From JACKJK01 sp046159835 (GTDB taxonomy: Bacteria; Pseudomonadota; Alphaproteobacteria; Rhizobiales; Tepidamorphaceae): a stretch of 64,000 bases of DNA. The notes beneath the pieces are model-generated. The model was not told the DNA's origin and ran no database searches. It saw nothing but the letters and a program-made list of their open reading frames with translations. Shown here piece after piece: positions 36,001 through 43,558 of this stretch. The position numbers were made by a program, and so were the translations under genes. The stretch is from positions 1,550,001 to 1,614,000 of the forward strand of contig NZ_JBJXCY010000001.1 in assembly GCF_046159835.1 (NCBI RefSeq), in the 5' to 3' direction. Numbering within the stretch: position 1 is the first letter of the stretch; each line of letters begins with the position of its first letter.

Positions 36001-36123
36001 CAGTTCTTCGAGCGCCTCGCAGCCGTCGCCTCCGGCGACAAGGCACCGGAAGAGGTCGCGGCGAACAAGACATCCACATCGAAGCCTTCGTGGTTTGCGC
36101 GCCTGTTCGGAGGCAAGAAATGA
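33082..36123 (+). CDS. Molybdenum hydroxylase large subunit (xanthine dehydrogenase/CoxL family) fused to a CoxG-type domain
   Basis: 1013 residues, about 200 longer than a normal CoxL-type subunit. Residues 27-830 are the Mo-cytosine-dinucleotide-binding subunit, starting WVGRSLERREDAALLMGAGRY. The substrate loop is ALVRGFGGPQ (Arg381), like xanthine dehydrogenase, not the AYxCSFR loop of true CO dehydrogenase. The catalytic Glu is Glu779 in GLAEGN. After a Pro/Ala linker, residues about 843-985 form a CoxG (SRPBCC) domain, GNVTVDASPAEIW to IGQFFERLAAVA, normally a separate protein. The tail is basic. GTG start; the 26 residues before the domain are of uncertain reality. Likely hydroxylates an aromatic N-heterocycle. 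Confidence 0.9.
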   Translation: MNKPSNINAHSNAHLTDETDGKSTPWVGRSLERREDAALLMGAGRYADDVAAPVGTLHAAIVRSPHAHAKITSMDVSRAEALPGVHKVLTGEDIRAISDPFLIVLKKPIDQWALAVERVRYVGEAVAVVIADDRYLAEDGCDLVDVVYEPLPVVMDPREAVKTDAEVLHPDAGSNELSTREFTYGEPDKAFADADRKVSLEVEYPRSSYTPMECFVVVANYLRGEDSYDVLSNFQGPFSIHPVMAKSLRIPGTRLRLRIPADSGGSFGIKLSVFPYIVLMALASRVVGKPVKWVEDRLEHLQAANSAPNRITKIEAAVKSDGQVTALRFDNMEDYGGYLRAPMPGPLYRMHGATTGAYDIRNLHMVNRVVVTNKMPAALVRGFGGPQLYLALERLMQRIAVELDLDPLEVIRRNLIPAGSFPYRTCAGALYDSGDYQKAIDLAVGDGRLDELRKRRDEMRAQGKLYGIGLATVVEPGMSNMGYLSTINPVEVREKQGPKNGAVSMVNVNVDAVGTVSVTADLTVQGQGHATALSQIVADQLGLDPANISINLELDTQKDAWSIAAGTYSCRFSPGTAVAAHIAAGKIREKVARIAAKQLNTVAGDIDMAGGRVFSKSNPDNGAPFARVAGTAHWSPVLMPESDEPGLSETGIWSPDELQPPSSKDEINTSLTYGFVFDICGIEIDPITMKLRVDRYISMHDAGKLINPLLAEGQIHGAFVQGLASALYEEIVYDNSGALQSGTFAEYLAPTACEVPPLELMHIETPSPFTPLGAKGLAEGNCMSTPVCIANAIADALDVKDIPLPATPDRLNALVAGEEPPAPEKAAGPVGAPASIDDAGVTGDGNVTVDASPAEIWKALLDPQSLKHIIPGCHTVEAVTPEHYRAEVSLGVGPIRGRFTANVKLSDMEENRAATLSGDLTGPLGKAEGKGRVTLTPSDDGTHIAYTYGVDVGGKVASVGGRMIKRAAQIVIGQFFERLAAVASGDKAPEEVAANKTSTSKPSWFARLFGGKK

Positions 36124-36953
36124 AGCCGGTCCCCTTCACCTACCTGCAGCCCGACGATTTGGGCGAAGCCGTCGAGGCGCTTGCCGAGCACGGCGGTGAC
36201 GCACGCATCCTCGCGGGCGGGCAGTCGCTGATGGCGATGCTCAACTTGCGGCTGGTCGAGCCGAAGGCGCTGATCGATATTTCGCAGCTTTCCGAGTTGC
36301 GCGACATCCGCATGGACGGTGACAGCATCGTCGTCGGTGCTGCCGTGACGCAGGCCGAACTGCTGGCGTGGCCGGAACTTGAGGACAAGGCGCCCTTCAT
36401 CGCGCGCGCCCTGCCGTGGGTCGGCCACTTCCAGACCCGCAATCGCGGCACGGTCTGTGGCTCGATCGCCCACGCCGACCCAAGCTCCGAACTGCCGCTG
36501 TCGCTGGCACTGCTGCAAGGCGAAGTCGTTCTCAAGTCCAAGTCCGGCGAGCGCCGTCTGAAGGCTTCCGAGTTCCAGACCGGAATGCTCCAGACAGCCA
36601 AGCGCGACGATGAAATCATCACCGCGGTGCGCTTTCCGGCAAGGGTCGGCGCGAAGGGCGCAGGCTTTGAAGAAGTGGCGCGCCGCCACGGCGACTTCGC
36701 CATCGTCTCGGTCGGCGTGGTCGCGGCCGGGGGCGGCGCCTTGCGGCTCGCGGTCGGCGGCGTTGCCGACAGGCCGACCTGCATCGACCTCGAAGCCGGG
36801 ATTTCGGACTCCGACCTCAAAGGCCGGATCGAGGATCTCGCCTGGCAGCTTGGCGGCTACGACGACATCCACGCCAGCGCCCGTTTCCGCCGCGACCTCG
36901 TGCGCAGGCTCGCCCCCAAGGTCATTTCGGAGGTTCGCGCATGCGCCGCGTAG
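36120..36953 (+). CDS. Molybdenum hydroxylase FAD-binding medium subunit (operon 1)
   Basis: 277 residues, CoxM-like. The FAD motifs are ILAGGQSLMAMLNLR and TRNRGTVCGSIAHADPSSE. It passes electrons from the Fe-S subunit to an acceptor. The ATG overlaps the stop of the large subunit (ATGA) after a GGAGG site, and its end overlaps the Fe-S subunit gene by 13 bases, so the three are co-translated in the order large-FAD-FeS. Confidence 0.93.
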   Translation: MKPVPFTYLQPDDLGEAVEALAEHGGDARILAGGQSLMAMLNLRLVEPKALIDISQLSELRDIRMDGDSIVVGAAVTQAELLAWPELEDKAPFIARALPWVGHFQTRNRGTVCGSIAHADPSSELPLSLALLQGEVVLKSKSGERRLKASEFQTGMLQTAKRDDEIITAVRFPARVGAKGAGFEEVARRHGDFAIVSVGVVAAGGGALRLAVGGVADRPTCIDLEAGISDSDLKGRIEDLAWQLGGYDDIHASARFRRDLVRRLAPKVISEVRACAA

Positions 36954-37465
36954 CGATAGACGAAACCGTTCCCGTCACCATCGAGCTCAACGGAATGAAG
37001 GTTACCGGACAGGCAACCTCGCGGATGCTGCTGACCGACTTCCTGCGCCACCAAATTGGCCAGACGGGCACCCATGTGGGCTGCGAGCACGGCGTGTGCG
37101 GCTGCTGCACGGTGCGAGTGGATGGTGTCGCAGGGCGCTCCTGCCTCATGCTTGCCGTACAGGCGGATGGCCGCAAGGTCGACACCGTCGAGGGCCTCGC
37201 CCCCAGCCGCGACGCGCTCAACGCGCTTCAGCGGGCGTTTCGCAAGAACCACGCCTTGCAGTGCGGCTTCTGCACGCCTGGCATCCTCATGTCCTTTTCC
37301 GATTTCCTCGCCCGGAAGCCGGACCCGAGCGAAGAAGAAGTCCGTGAAGTCCTCGGCGGCCACATCTGCCGCTGCACGGGCTATGCGGGCCTGATGAAAG
37401 CCATCATGGAAGCAGCCGCCGAAATGCGTGGCGAGACCACGGACGCGGAGACGAGCGCGGCATGA
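36941..37465 (+). CDS. Molybdenum hydroxylase 2Fe-2S small subunit (operon 1)
   Basis: 174 residues with two [2Fe-2S] clusters. The N-terminal plant-ferredoxin-type cluster is GCEHGVCGCCTV with a following SC, and the C-terminal cluster is QCGFCTPG and CRCTGY. It carries electrons from Mo to FAD. The frame starts inside the FAD-subunit gene and ends in a four-base overlap with the metallo-hydrolase gene. Confidence 0.94.
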   Translation: MRRVAIDETVPVTIELNGMKVTGQATSRMLLTDFLRHQIGQTGTHVGCEHGVCGCCTVRVDGVAGRSCLMLAVQADGRKVDTVEGLAPSRDALNALQRAFRKNHALQCGFCTPGILMSFSDFLARKPDPSEEEVREVLGGHICRCTGYAGLMKAIMEAAAEMRGETTDAETSAA

Positions 37466-38493
37466 GCCTGACCGCCGCGCCCATCGTGCCGACAGATGAC
37501 ATCCACATGCCGGTGGAGGTCGCGCCGGGGCTGTTCCGCGTCACCGTGCCGGTGCCGTTCCGCAGCCTGCGCGCGGTCAACCTGTGGCTGCTGGAGGAGC
37601 CGGACGGCTTCACCATGATCGACTGCGGGTTCGGCGATGCGGAGACGCGCGGACGACTGGAAGCCGCCTGGGACGCGCTGCTTGGCAAGAAGCCGATCAA
37701 GCGCCTGATCGTCACCCATTTCCATCCCGACCACATCGGCAATTGCCGGTTCATCTGCGATCGCTGGAACCTGCGCCCGCAGATCACCCAGCTGGAATGG
37801 ATGGCAGCCAACGCCGCGCTCAAGTCGCTCTACAGCGACGACTACGAATTGCGCGCGAGCTTCTGGGCCGCCAATGGTGCGTCGGACGAACTGATCCGCC
37901 TCTACCGCGAAGAGACCGTTCTGTATGACACCGGCGTCGAACTGACCGACGGGTTCGACCGCATCGCGACCGGCGACGTCATCAATATCGGCGACCGCGA
38001 CTGGCTGGTGACGACCGGACAGGGCCACTCGCCCGACCTCGCGACCCTCTACAACGCCCGCGACGACATTCTCATTGCTGGTGACCAGATCCTGCCGAAG
38101 ATCACGACCAACGTCAGCGTCTGGCCGTGGGAGCCGCTGGCCGATCCGCTAGGTGAATTCATCGCCTCGCTGGACCGGCTGGAGCGCGTCGTCACCCGCG
38201 CAACCTTCCTGCTGCCCTCGCACCGCGAGCCGTTCCACAATCCCAAGGCCCGTATCGCGGAACTCAAGCACCATCATATCGAGCGCCTGAACGAAGTGGT
38301 TGATCTGCTGGAGGGCCATAAAAGCCGCATGGCGGGCGAACTGCTCGAACCGCTGTTCAAGCGTCCGCTCGACGGGCACCAGGTCAATTTCGCCATGGGC
38401 GAGGCTCTCGCCCATCTCAACCGTCTCGTCTTCGACGGCCGTGCAAAACGGCACGAGGACGACGACGGCAAGATCCGCTTTTCACTCAGCTGA
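37462..38493 (+). CDS. MBL-fold metallo-hydrolase
   Basis: 343 residues. A beta-lactamase-like fold with the zinc motif THFHPDHIG near residue 85, then VTTGQGHSPD and AGDQILPKI for the remaining ligands, with LPSHREPF near the end. Four-base overlap with the Fe-S subunit gene ties it to the hydroxylase. In this position it may hydrolyse a lactone, lactam or thioester made downstream of ring hydroxylation. Specific substrate unknown. Confidence 0.86.
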   Translation: MSLTAAPIVPTDDIHMPVEVAPGLFRVTVPVPFRSLRAVNLWLLEEPDGFTMIDCGFGDAETRGRLEAAWDALLGKKPIKRLIVTHFHPDHIGNCRFICDRWNLRPQITQLEWMAANAALKSLYSDDYELRASFWAANGASDELIRLYREETVLYDTGVELTDGFDRIATGDVINIGDRDWLVTTGQGHSPDLATLYNARDDILIAGDQILPKITTNVSVWPWEPLADPLGEFIASLDRLERVVTRATFLLPSHREPFHNPKARIAELKHHHIERLNEVVDLLEGHKSRMAGELLEPLFKRPLDGHQVNFAMGEALAHLNRLVFDGRAKRHEDDDGKIRFSLS

Positions 38494-38526
38494 GCGCGAA
38501 ACGCGCACGCACACGGAGGGTTTTCG

Positions 38527-38997
38527 ATGTCAAAGACACCGACACGCGAAGTCATCACCATCGACGGCAAGAACGTCGTCCTGCAGCGGGATTCCTCCCC
38601 GATGGTCAATGGCGGCGTCCTCGAGAATGCCGAGGCGCTTCGCCTCTTCAACATCTTCGAGGAGAAGTTCCAGCCTTCCAACAAGGGCCTGGCCGACGGC
38701 AAGCCGCTGCGCATGTACGACGCCAAGACGGTGAAGATCGACCTGTCCAAGCGCAGCAAGGAAGACATGGGCTTCTGGCATCGCAATTCCGATGCGCACG
38801 AGATCATCTTCTGCGTGAAGGGCGCGCTGCGCTGGGAAACCGAGATGGGCGTGCGGGTTATGAAGCCCGGCGACATGCTGTTCATCCCGCGTGGCATCGC
38901 GCACCGCTCCACGCTTTGCGAAGAGTCTGAAGCGGAAAACGTCCTCGTTGAGCTGAAGATCTCCGAGGAACTCACCTACGTCGCCGAAGACAAGTAA
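38527..38997 (+). CDS. Cupin-domain protein, possible dioxygenase-like
   Basis: 156 residues, one cupin barrel with an intact metal site. Motif 1 is FWHRNSDAHEIIFCVKGALRWE (His, His, Glu) and motif 2 is PGDMLFIPRGIAHRS (His). The N-terminal 50 residues are an extension like those of some ring-cleaving cupin enzymes, so an Fe(II) dioxygenase is possible, though an isomerase or stabilising protein is not excluded. It sits 33 bases after the metallo-hydrolase and 11 before the hydrolase. Confidence 0.8.
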   Translation: MSKTPTREVITIDGKNVVLQRDSSPMVNGGVLENAEALRLFNIFEEKFQPSNKGLADGKPLRMYDAKTVKIDLSKRSKEDMGFWHRNSDAHEIIFCVKGALRWETEMGVRVMKPGDMLFIPRGIAHRSTLCEESEAENVLVELKISEELTYVAEDK

Positions 38998-39008
38998 GGA
39001 CCGCTCAA

Positions 39009-39800
39009 ATGGACGTTCAATCGAACGGGGTTCGCTTCAATTGCAGGGTCGACGGGCCTGATGGTGCGCCGTGGGTGACGCTGTCGCACGCGCTCGCCAA
39101 CAACCTGACGCTGTGGGACGAGATCGCCGACATGCTGTCGGATCGCTTCCGCGTGCTGCGCTATGACCAGCGCGGCCACGGGCAGAGCGAAGCGCCTGCC
39201 GGTCCTTACACCTTCCCCATGCTGATCGACGACGTGCTCGGCATCTGGGAGCATTTCGGCGTCGAGAAGAGCCACTGGATCGGCCTGTCCATCGGCGGGA
39301 TGATCGGCTACGGCATCGGCATCCATCACCCCGACCGGCTGCTGTCGCTGATCGCGTGTGATTCACGGCCCGACGCGCCGCCGGACTACGCGGCGTATTT
39401 CCAGTCGCGCATCGACAAGGCGCGCGACGGCGGCATGGAAAATCTCGTCGAGACAACCATCAACCGCTGGTTCACGCCGGAAACGGTGGCCGCCAATCCG
39501 CCAGTGCTCGACCGCGTGCGCCAGATGATCCGCACCACGAACGAAGTCGGCCACGAGGGCTGCTGCGAGGCCTTGAAGACGCTCGCCTACGGGCCGGAGC
39601 TTCACAAGATCAAGGCGCCGTCGCTGCTGCTTGGCGGGGCGAAGGACAAGGGCGCGCCGCCGGAAGCGTTGAAGGAAGCCTCGGAGAAGATCCCGAATGG
39701 CGAGCACCTGGTGATCCCCGATGCGGGACACATCAGCGCGCTGGAAAATGCACCCGCCGCACAGGCTGCCATCAACGACTGGCTGACGCGGCACGCATGA
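39009..39800 (+). CDS. Alpha/beta hydrolase, 3-oxoadipate enol-lactonase-like
   Basis: 263 residues. The PcaD-like pattern begins VTLSHALANNLTLWDEI, with the nucleophile elbow GLSIGGMIG, DRGHGQSEAPAG-type oxyanion region (DQRGHGQSEAP) and catalytic His in DAGHISALE. It probably hydrolyses an enol-lactone or other ring-opened product. Last gene of the hydroxylase-1 operon (33.1-39.8 kb). Confidence 0.86.
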   Translation: MDVQSNGVRFNCRVDGPDGAPWVTLSHALANNLTLWDEIADMLSDRFRVLRYDQRGHGQSEAPAGPYTFPMLIDDVLGIWEHFGVEKSHWIGLSIGGMIGYGIGIHHPDRLLSLIACDSRPDAPPDYAAYFQSRIDKARDGGMENLVETTINRWFTPETVAANPPVLDRVRQMIRTTNEVGHEGCCEALKTLAYGPELHKIKAPSLLLGGAKDKGAPPEALKEASEKIPNGEHLVIPDAGHISALENAPAAQAAINDWLTRHA

Positions 39801-39829
39801 GCGCGCGGCGCGTCATCGCCGGTTGCCGT

Positions 39830-40288
39830 TCAGTGCGCGCGCACCGGCACGACCAGCTTCGGTGTCATCTCCAGCACGGTTTCGCCGTTCTGGTTGATGC
39901 CCAACACGGTGATCGACACGATTCCGATTTCCGGGCGGTTGGCGGAGACACGTCCCTCGCCGACGGTGATTTCAAGGTGCAGGACATCGCCGGGAAAGAC
40001 CGGGCGCGGCCAGCGGATCATCTCGCACCCGGCGCCGATCACGCCGTCTGCAATCGGCATCGCCTCGACCATCAGCCGCATGGAAAACGCGGTCGTGTGC
40101 CAGCCGCTCGCGACGTGCGCCTTGAAGAAGGTATCGGATGCTGCCTGCGGGTCGATGTGGAAGGTTTGCGGATCGAACTGCCTGCCGAAGGCGACGATAT
40201 CTTCCGCCGTGATCCGGCGTTCCGGCGAGACGAATTTGCGCCCCGGAGTCATGTCCTCGAAATAGATCAGGTCCTGCCCGTCGCTCAT
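39830..40288 (-). CDS. MaoC-like (R)-hydratase family protein
   Basis: 152 residues, single hot-dog fold. It has the hydratase-2 type residues: Asp and His in FGRQFDPQTFHIDPQAA, and HVASGWHTTAFSMRL. It would hydrate an enoyl-CoA, fitting with the CoA ligases nearby. It is transcribed opposite to both neighbours, so it has its own promoter. Confidence 0.88.
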   Translation of the reverse strand: MSDGQDLIYFEDMTPGRKFVSPERRITAEDIVAFGRQFDPQTFHIDPQAASDTFFKAHVASGWHTTAFSMRLMVEAMPIADGVIGAGCEMIRWPRPVFPGDVLHLEITVGEGRVSANRPEIGIVSITVLGINQNGETVLEMTPKLVVPVRAH

Positions 40289-40491
40289 CGCCCTGCCCCC
40301 GGTTCGAAACTGCGTTCACGGCAGCCAAACCGGCCCGCGAAAGCGCTTCGGGAACCTAGACAATTCACGCGCTGCTCGCAACGCCAAATATGCACTAAGT
40401 CTCTGTTATCATTGAATCATTGCACGGCTTAGACCACAGCCTGCAAGACCAGACTGACACGACCACGACACCACGCAGGAAGGCCCCAGAC

Positions 40492-41376
40492 ATGCAGCCC
40501 GACAGCTTCATCATCTCCATGGATGACGGCGCCGACATCCTCGTTCGCCACCACCCGCGCGCCGGCGCGACGCGGCTTTACATCTCGCATGGCAACGGCT
40601 TTGCAGTTGATGGCTACAAGGTGTTCTGGGAGCCGCTGCTGGAGCAGTTCGACGTGGTGCTGTTCGACATGCGCAACCATGGCCGGAACGACCCGACCGG
40701 GGCGGACGGCCACACCTACCAGCAGATGGCGCGCGACCTGACGACCGTCCATAAAAAGGTCGAGGCAAGGCTCGGCGCGGCGTCAAAGGCCGTCGGCGTG
40801 TTCCATTCCATGACGTCGCGCGCCGCGATGAAGAACGCCGTGGAGCTGGGCTCGCCCTACGACGCGCTGGTGCTCTACGACCCGCCGAGCGTGCCGCCGC
40901 GCGGTCATGCGCTCTACGAAGCCATGCGCGGGTTCGAACTGAAACTCGTCCAGTGGGCCAGCGAACGGCCAGACCGGTTCACCGACCCTGCCGAACTGGA
41001 AGCGCAGTATGCCGCAGCGCGTGCCAGCGCCAAGTGGCTGCCGCAGGCGCGCGCCGACATGGCACGCGCGGTGACGCGCAAGGCTGCAGACGGCGGCTAC
41101 ACGCTGGCCTGCGCGCGCGAACTCGAAGCCTCGATCTACCTGGCGGCTCTCACGCTGGACCTGTGGCCCGACGCCCAAAGCCTCGGCGTGCCGACGAAGC
41201 TGATCGGCGCGGACCCGCAGGGCAATGGCGGGCCGCCCACCGGACCGGCCAACAACGCGCTCGCCAGCGAAGGCGGCTACGACTACGTGGGCGTGGAGAA
41301 TGTCGGTCACCTGCTCCAGATCGAGCAGCCGGAGACCTGCCGCAACATCCTGACGGACTTCGTCTCAAGCCTCTGA
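40492..41376 (+). CDS. Alpha/beta hydrolase with unusual nucleophile elbow
   Basis: 294 residues. An alpha/beta-hydrolase fold with ISHGNGFAVDGYKVFWEPLL, FDMRNHGRNDPTG, and C-terminal NVGHLLQIEQP with the catalytic His. The usual GxSxG elbow reads GVFHSMTSR with Ser106, so both glycines are replaced. This occurs in some family members but may change the oxyanion geometry. I chose the ATG at 40492 because of AGGAAGG upstream. It is followed by the PadR gene, 143 bases later. Confidence 0.82.
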   Translation: MQPDSFIISMDDGADILVRHHPRAGATRLYISHGNGFAVDGYKVFWEPLLEQFDVVLFDMRNHGRNDPTGADGHTYQQMARDLTTVHKKVEARLGAASKAVGVFHSMTSRAAMKNAVELGSPYDALVLYDPPSVPPRGHALYEAMRGFELKLVQWASERPDRFTDPAELEAQYAAARASAKWLPQARADMARAVTRKAADGGYTLACARELEASIYLAALTLDLWPDAQSLGVPTKLIGADPQGNGGPPTGPANNALASEGGYDYVGVENVGHLLQIEQPETCRNILTDFVSSL

Positions 41377-41519
41377 CACAGAAGCATTTCCTCGTTCCCG
41401 CTCACGACACTCTTGCTGTGTGCGGGGCTGGACCTCGCAACCGATAGGCTTCATTGTGGGGGGCAGGTTTCGCGCGTTTTCGTCGCGCGGACGCGAACGC
41501 TCAGGTCACGTTTCCCGCA

Positions 41520-42080
41520 ATGTCGCTCCGGTTTGCACTTCTCGGTCTGATCTCGATGAAGCCGGCGTCGGGCTATGACCTGAAGCAGACCATCGAACGC
41601 TCGATCAACTTCATCTGGAACGCGACCTCGCCGCAGATCTACAACACGCTGCGCAAGCTGCGCGAGGACGGCTACATCTCGACGCAGGACCTGCCGCAGA
41701 AGGGCAAGCCCGACAAGCAGATCCACTCGATCACGCCGAGCGGGCGCGAGGCGCTGGAAGCCTTCGTCAGCGAGCCGATCCGCTCCTCCGTCACGCGCGA
41801 TGAAGTGCTGCTGCGCATCTTCCTTGGCAATTTCACCGATTCCGCCGCCATGCGCCGTGAATTGCGCTCCTACCTGGAGCGCGTGCGCGAGGAGCGCTCG
41901 TTCCTGGAATCGGTTGAAGCGCGCGTCAGCTCCCATCCCGGGCCGAACCGCGAGGCGCGCCGCTACCAGCTGCTGTCGCTGCGCATCAAGGTCGCCCAAT
42001 CGCGGGCGACAGAACGCGAGCTGATCGCGTTCTTCGAAGACGAGACGTCCCCGTCAGCCTTCCTGCCGATCGACGGCTAG
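41520..42080 (+). CDS. PadR-family transcriptional regulator
   Basis: 186 residues. A PadR winged helix from LRFALLGLISMKPASGYDLKQTIE to TPSGREALEAF, followed by a long helical C-terminal part typical of the larger PadR (Vir) type for dimerisation. PadR proteins regulate phenolic acid genes in many bacteria. It may control the neighbouring acyl-CoA genes. The ATG at 41520 begins the recognised domain. Its end overlaps the convergent PaaY-like gene by four bases. Confidence 0.88.
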   Translation: MSLRFALLGLISMKPASGYDLKQTIERSINFIWNATSPQIYNTLRKLREDGYISTQDLPQKGKPDKQIHSITPSGREALEAFVSEPIRSSVTRDEVLLRIFLGNFTDSAAMRRELRSYLERVREERSFLESVEARVSSHPGPNREARRYQLLSLRIKVAQSRATERELIAFFEDETSPSAFLPIDG

Positions 42081-42694
42081 GCCTTCTCGCCGGCCTCGCG
42101 AACGGTCTTCAGCGTCTTGGAAATGCCGCCGGTGTAGCGAGGGCGGTCCTCCTGCGGCGCAGAGAGCGGTTCGCAGGGGCGCTGCGTCGCGCGGCTGCGC
42201 CCGACCAGCTGTTGATATTCCAGCGTGCCGCCGTGCTTCCACTTCAGTTCCTGGTCGGTGAGTTCGCGCACGACCTTGGCCGGAATGCCGATGGCGAGGC
42301 TGCGGGCCGGAATTTCCGTACCTTCCATGACGTAGGCCATGGCGCCGATGACGGCCCCCTCGCCCACTTGCACCCGGTCCATGACGACCGCGTTGATCCC
42401 GACCAGCGCGCCCTTGCCGATATGTGCGCCGTGGATTACCGCGCCGTGGCCGATATGTCCGTCCACGTCGATGATGGTCTCGCCGTCCGGGAAGCCGTGC
42501 ATCACGCAGGTGTCCTGCACGTTGGAGCCTTCGCGCAGCGTGATGCGCCCGAAGTCCCCGCGCAGGCAGGCGGCAGGCCCGACATAGACGCCCGGCCCGA
42601 TGATGACGTCACCGATGAGAACGGCTGTCGGATGCACATAGGCGGTCGGGTCGACCACCGGGATCAGGTCTTCAATTGCGAAACACTGCGCCAT
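42077..42694 (-). CDS. PaaY-like gamma-carbonic-anhydrase-family protein (left-handed beta helix)
   Basis: 205 residues. Hexapeptide-repeat left-handed beta helix, with PGVYVGPAACLRGDFGRI, NVQDTCVMHGFPDGETI and HIGHGAVIHGAHIGKGALVG. Its His residues match the metal site of the gamma-carbonic-anhydrase/PaaY family. PaaY is a thioesterase that protects CoA pools during phenylacetate degradation, and CaiE is a relative. The last gene of a seven-gene operon starting at 49972. Confidence 0.86.
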   Translation of the reverse strand: MAQCFAIEDLIPVVDPTAYVHPTAVLIGDVIIGPGVYVGPAACLRGDFGRITLREGSNVQDTCVMHGFPDGETIIDVDGHIGHGAVIHGAHIGKGALVGINAVVMDRVQVGEGAVIGAMAYVMEGTEIPARSLAIGIPAKVVRELTDQELKWKHGGTLEYQQLVGRSRATQRPCEPLSAPQEDRPRYTGGISKTLKTVREAGEKA

Positions 42695-42711
42695 GAGGTC
42701 ATCCCCGATTG

Positions 42712-43515
42712 CTACTTGCCGGTGAAGTCCGGCTTGCGTTTTTCCATGAATGCACGGCGGCCCTCGGTGTAGTCGTCGCTGGCGTAGCAGCGCAGGGCCA
42801 TGTCGTTGAGCCGCTCGATCTCCTCGGCGCTCGCGCCCTTTTTGATGGCGAGCTTGCCGGCCTTGGCGAGCCCGACGGTCAACGGGGCATTCTCTGCAAT
42901 GCGCGCGGCGTAATCGTCGACATATGCGTCCAGTTCGCTGCGCGGCAGGACCCGGTTCACCAGCCCCATGCCGGCGGCTTCATCGGCTGAAAACTGCCGC
43001 GCGGTGAAGAGGATTTCGCCGGCATAGGCGGTCCCGACCACGTCGGCGAGGCGCTTCTGCGCGGCATAGCCATAGCCAAGCCCAAGCCGCGCGGCCGGCA
43101 GCGCGAAGCGTGAATCCTCGCCGCAGATGCGAATGTCGCAGCACACCGCCAGCGCCAGCCCGCCGCCGACGCAATAGCCTTCGATCTTGGCGATCACCGG
43201 CTTGGGAAAGCTCTCGATGGCCTCGTATACCGAGGACGAGACGGCCGCATAGGTTTCCACGTCAGCTGCGGTGGACCGCTCGTCGCCGAACCTGGAGATA
43301 TCTGCACCCGACGCAAAGGCCTTGCCGCCCGCGCCCGACACGATCAGCAGTCGCGTGGCTTCGTCGGCGGAAAGCTCCGCCAGCACCTCGGCGCAAGCGC
43401 GCCACATGTTGAGCGACAGCGCGTTACGGCGTTCGGGATTATTGATGACAAGATGCCCGACCGGACCGATGCGCCCGCAGCGTATCTTTCCGTCCGCGTG
43501 GTCCTTCAGTTCCAT
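42712..43515 (-). CDS. Enoyl-CoA hydratase/isomerase family protein
   Basis: 267 residues, crotonase fold. The oxyanion-hole segments are AFASGADISRF and GYCVGGGLALAVCCDIRI. Of the two catalytic Glu positions, residues around LPAARLGLGYGYAAQK lack clear glutamates, so it may be a hydratase sub-type, isomerase or hydrolase. It is transcribed with glutaryl-CoA-dehydrogenase-like and PaaY-like genes. It would handle an unsaturated acyl-CoA from ring breakdown. Confidence 0.88.
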   Translation of the reverse strand: MELKDHADGKIRCGRIGPVGHLVINNPERRNALSLNMWRACAEVLAELSADEATRLLIVSGAGGKAFASGADISRFGDERSTAADVETYAAVSSSVYEAIESFPKPVIAKIEGYCVGGGLALAVCCDIRICGEDSRFALPAARLGLGYGYAAQKRLADVVGTAYAGEILFTARQFSADEAAGMGLVNRVLPRSELDAYVDDYAARIAENAPLTVGLAKAGKLAIKKGASAEEIERLNDMALRCYASDDYTEGRRAFMEKRKPDFTGK

Positions 43516-43558
43516 GCCCGGTCCCTCCGGGAACCAGCGTAAGGCGAGAGGCCGCGCA

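Noticed and set aside
33082..37465. Aerobic carbon monoxide dehydrogenase (coxLMS with coxG)
   Set aside because: The large-subunit loop reads ALVRGFGGPQ, not the AYxCSFR loop of CO-oxidising enzymes, so only the general family is called.
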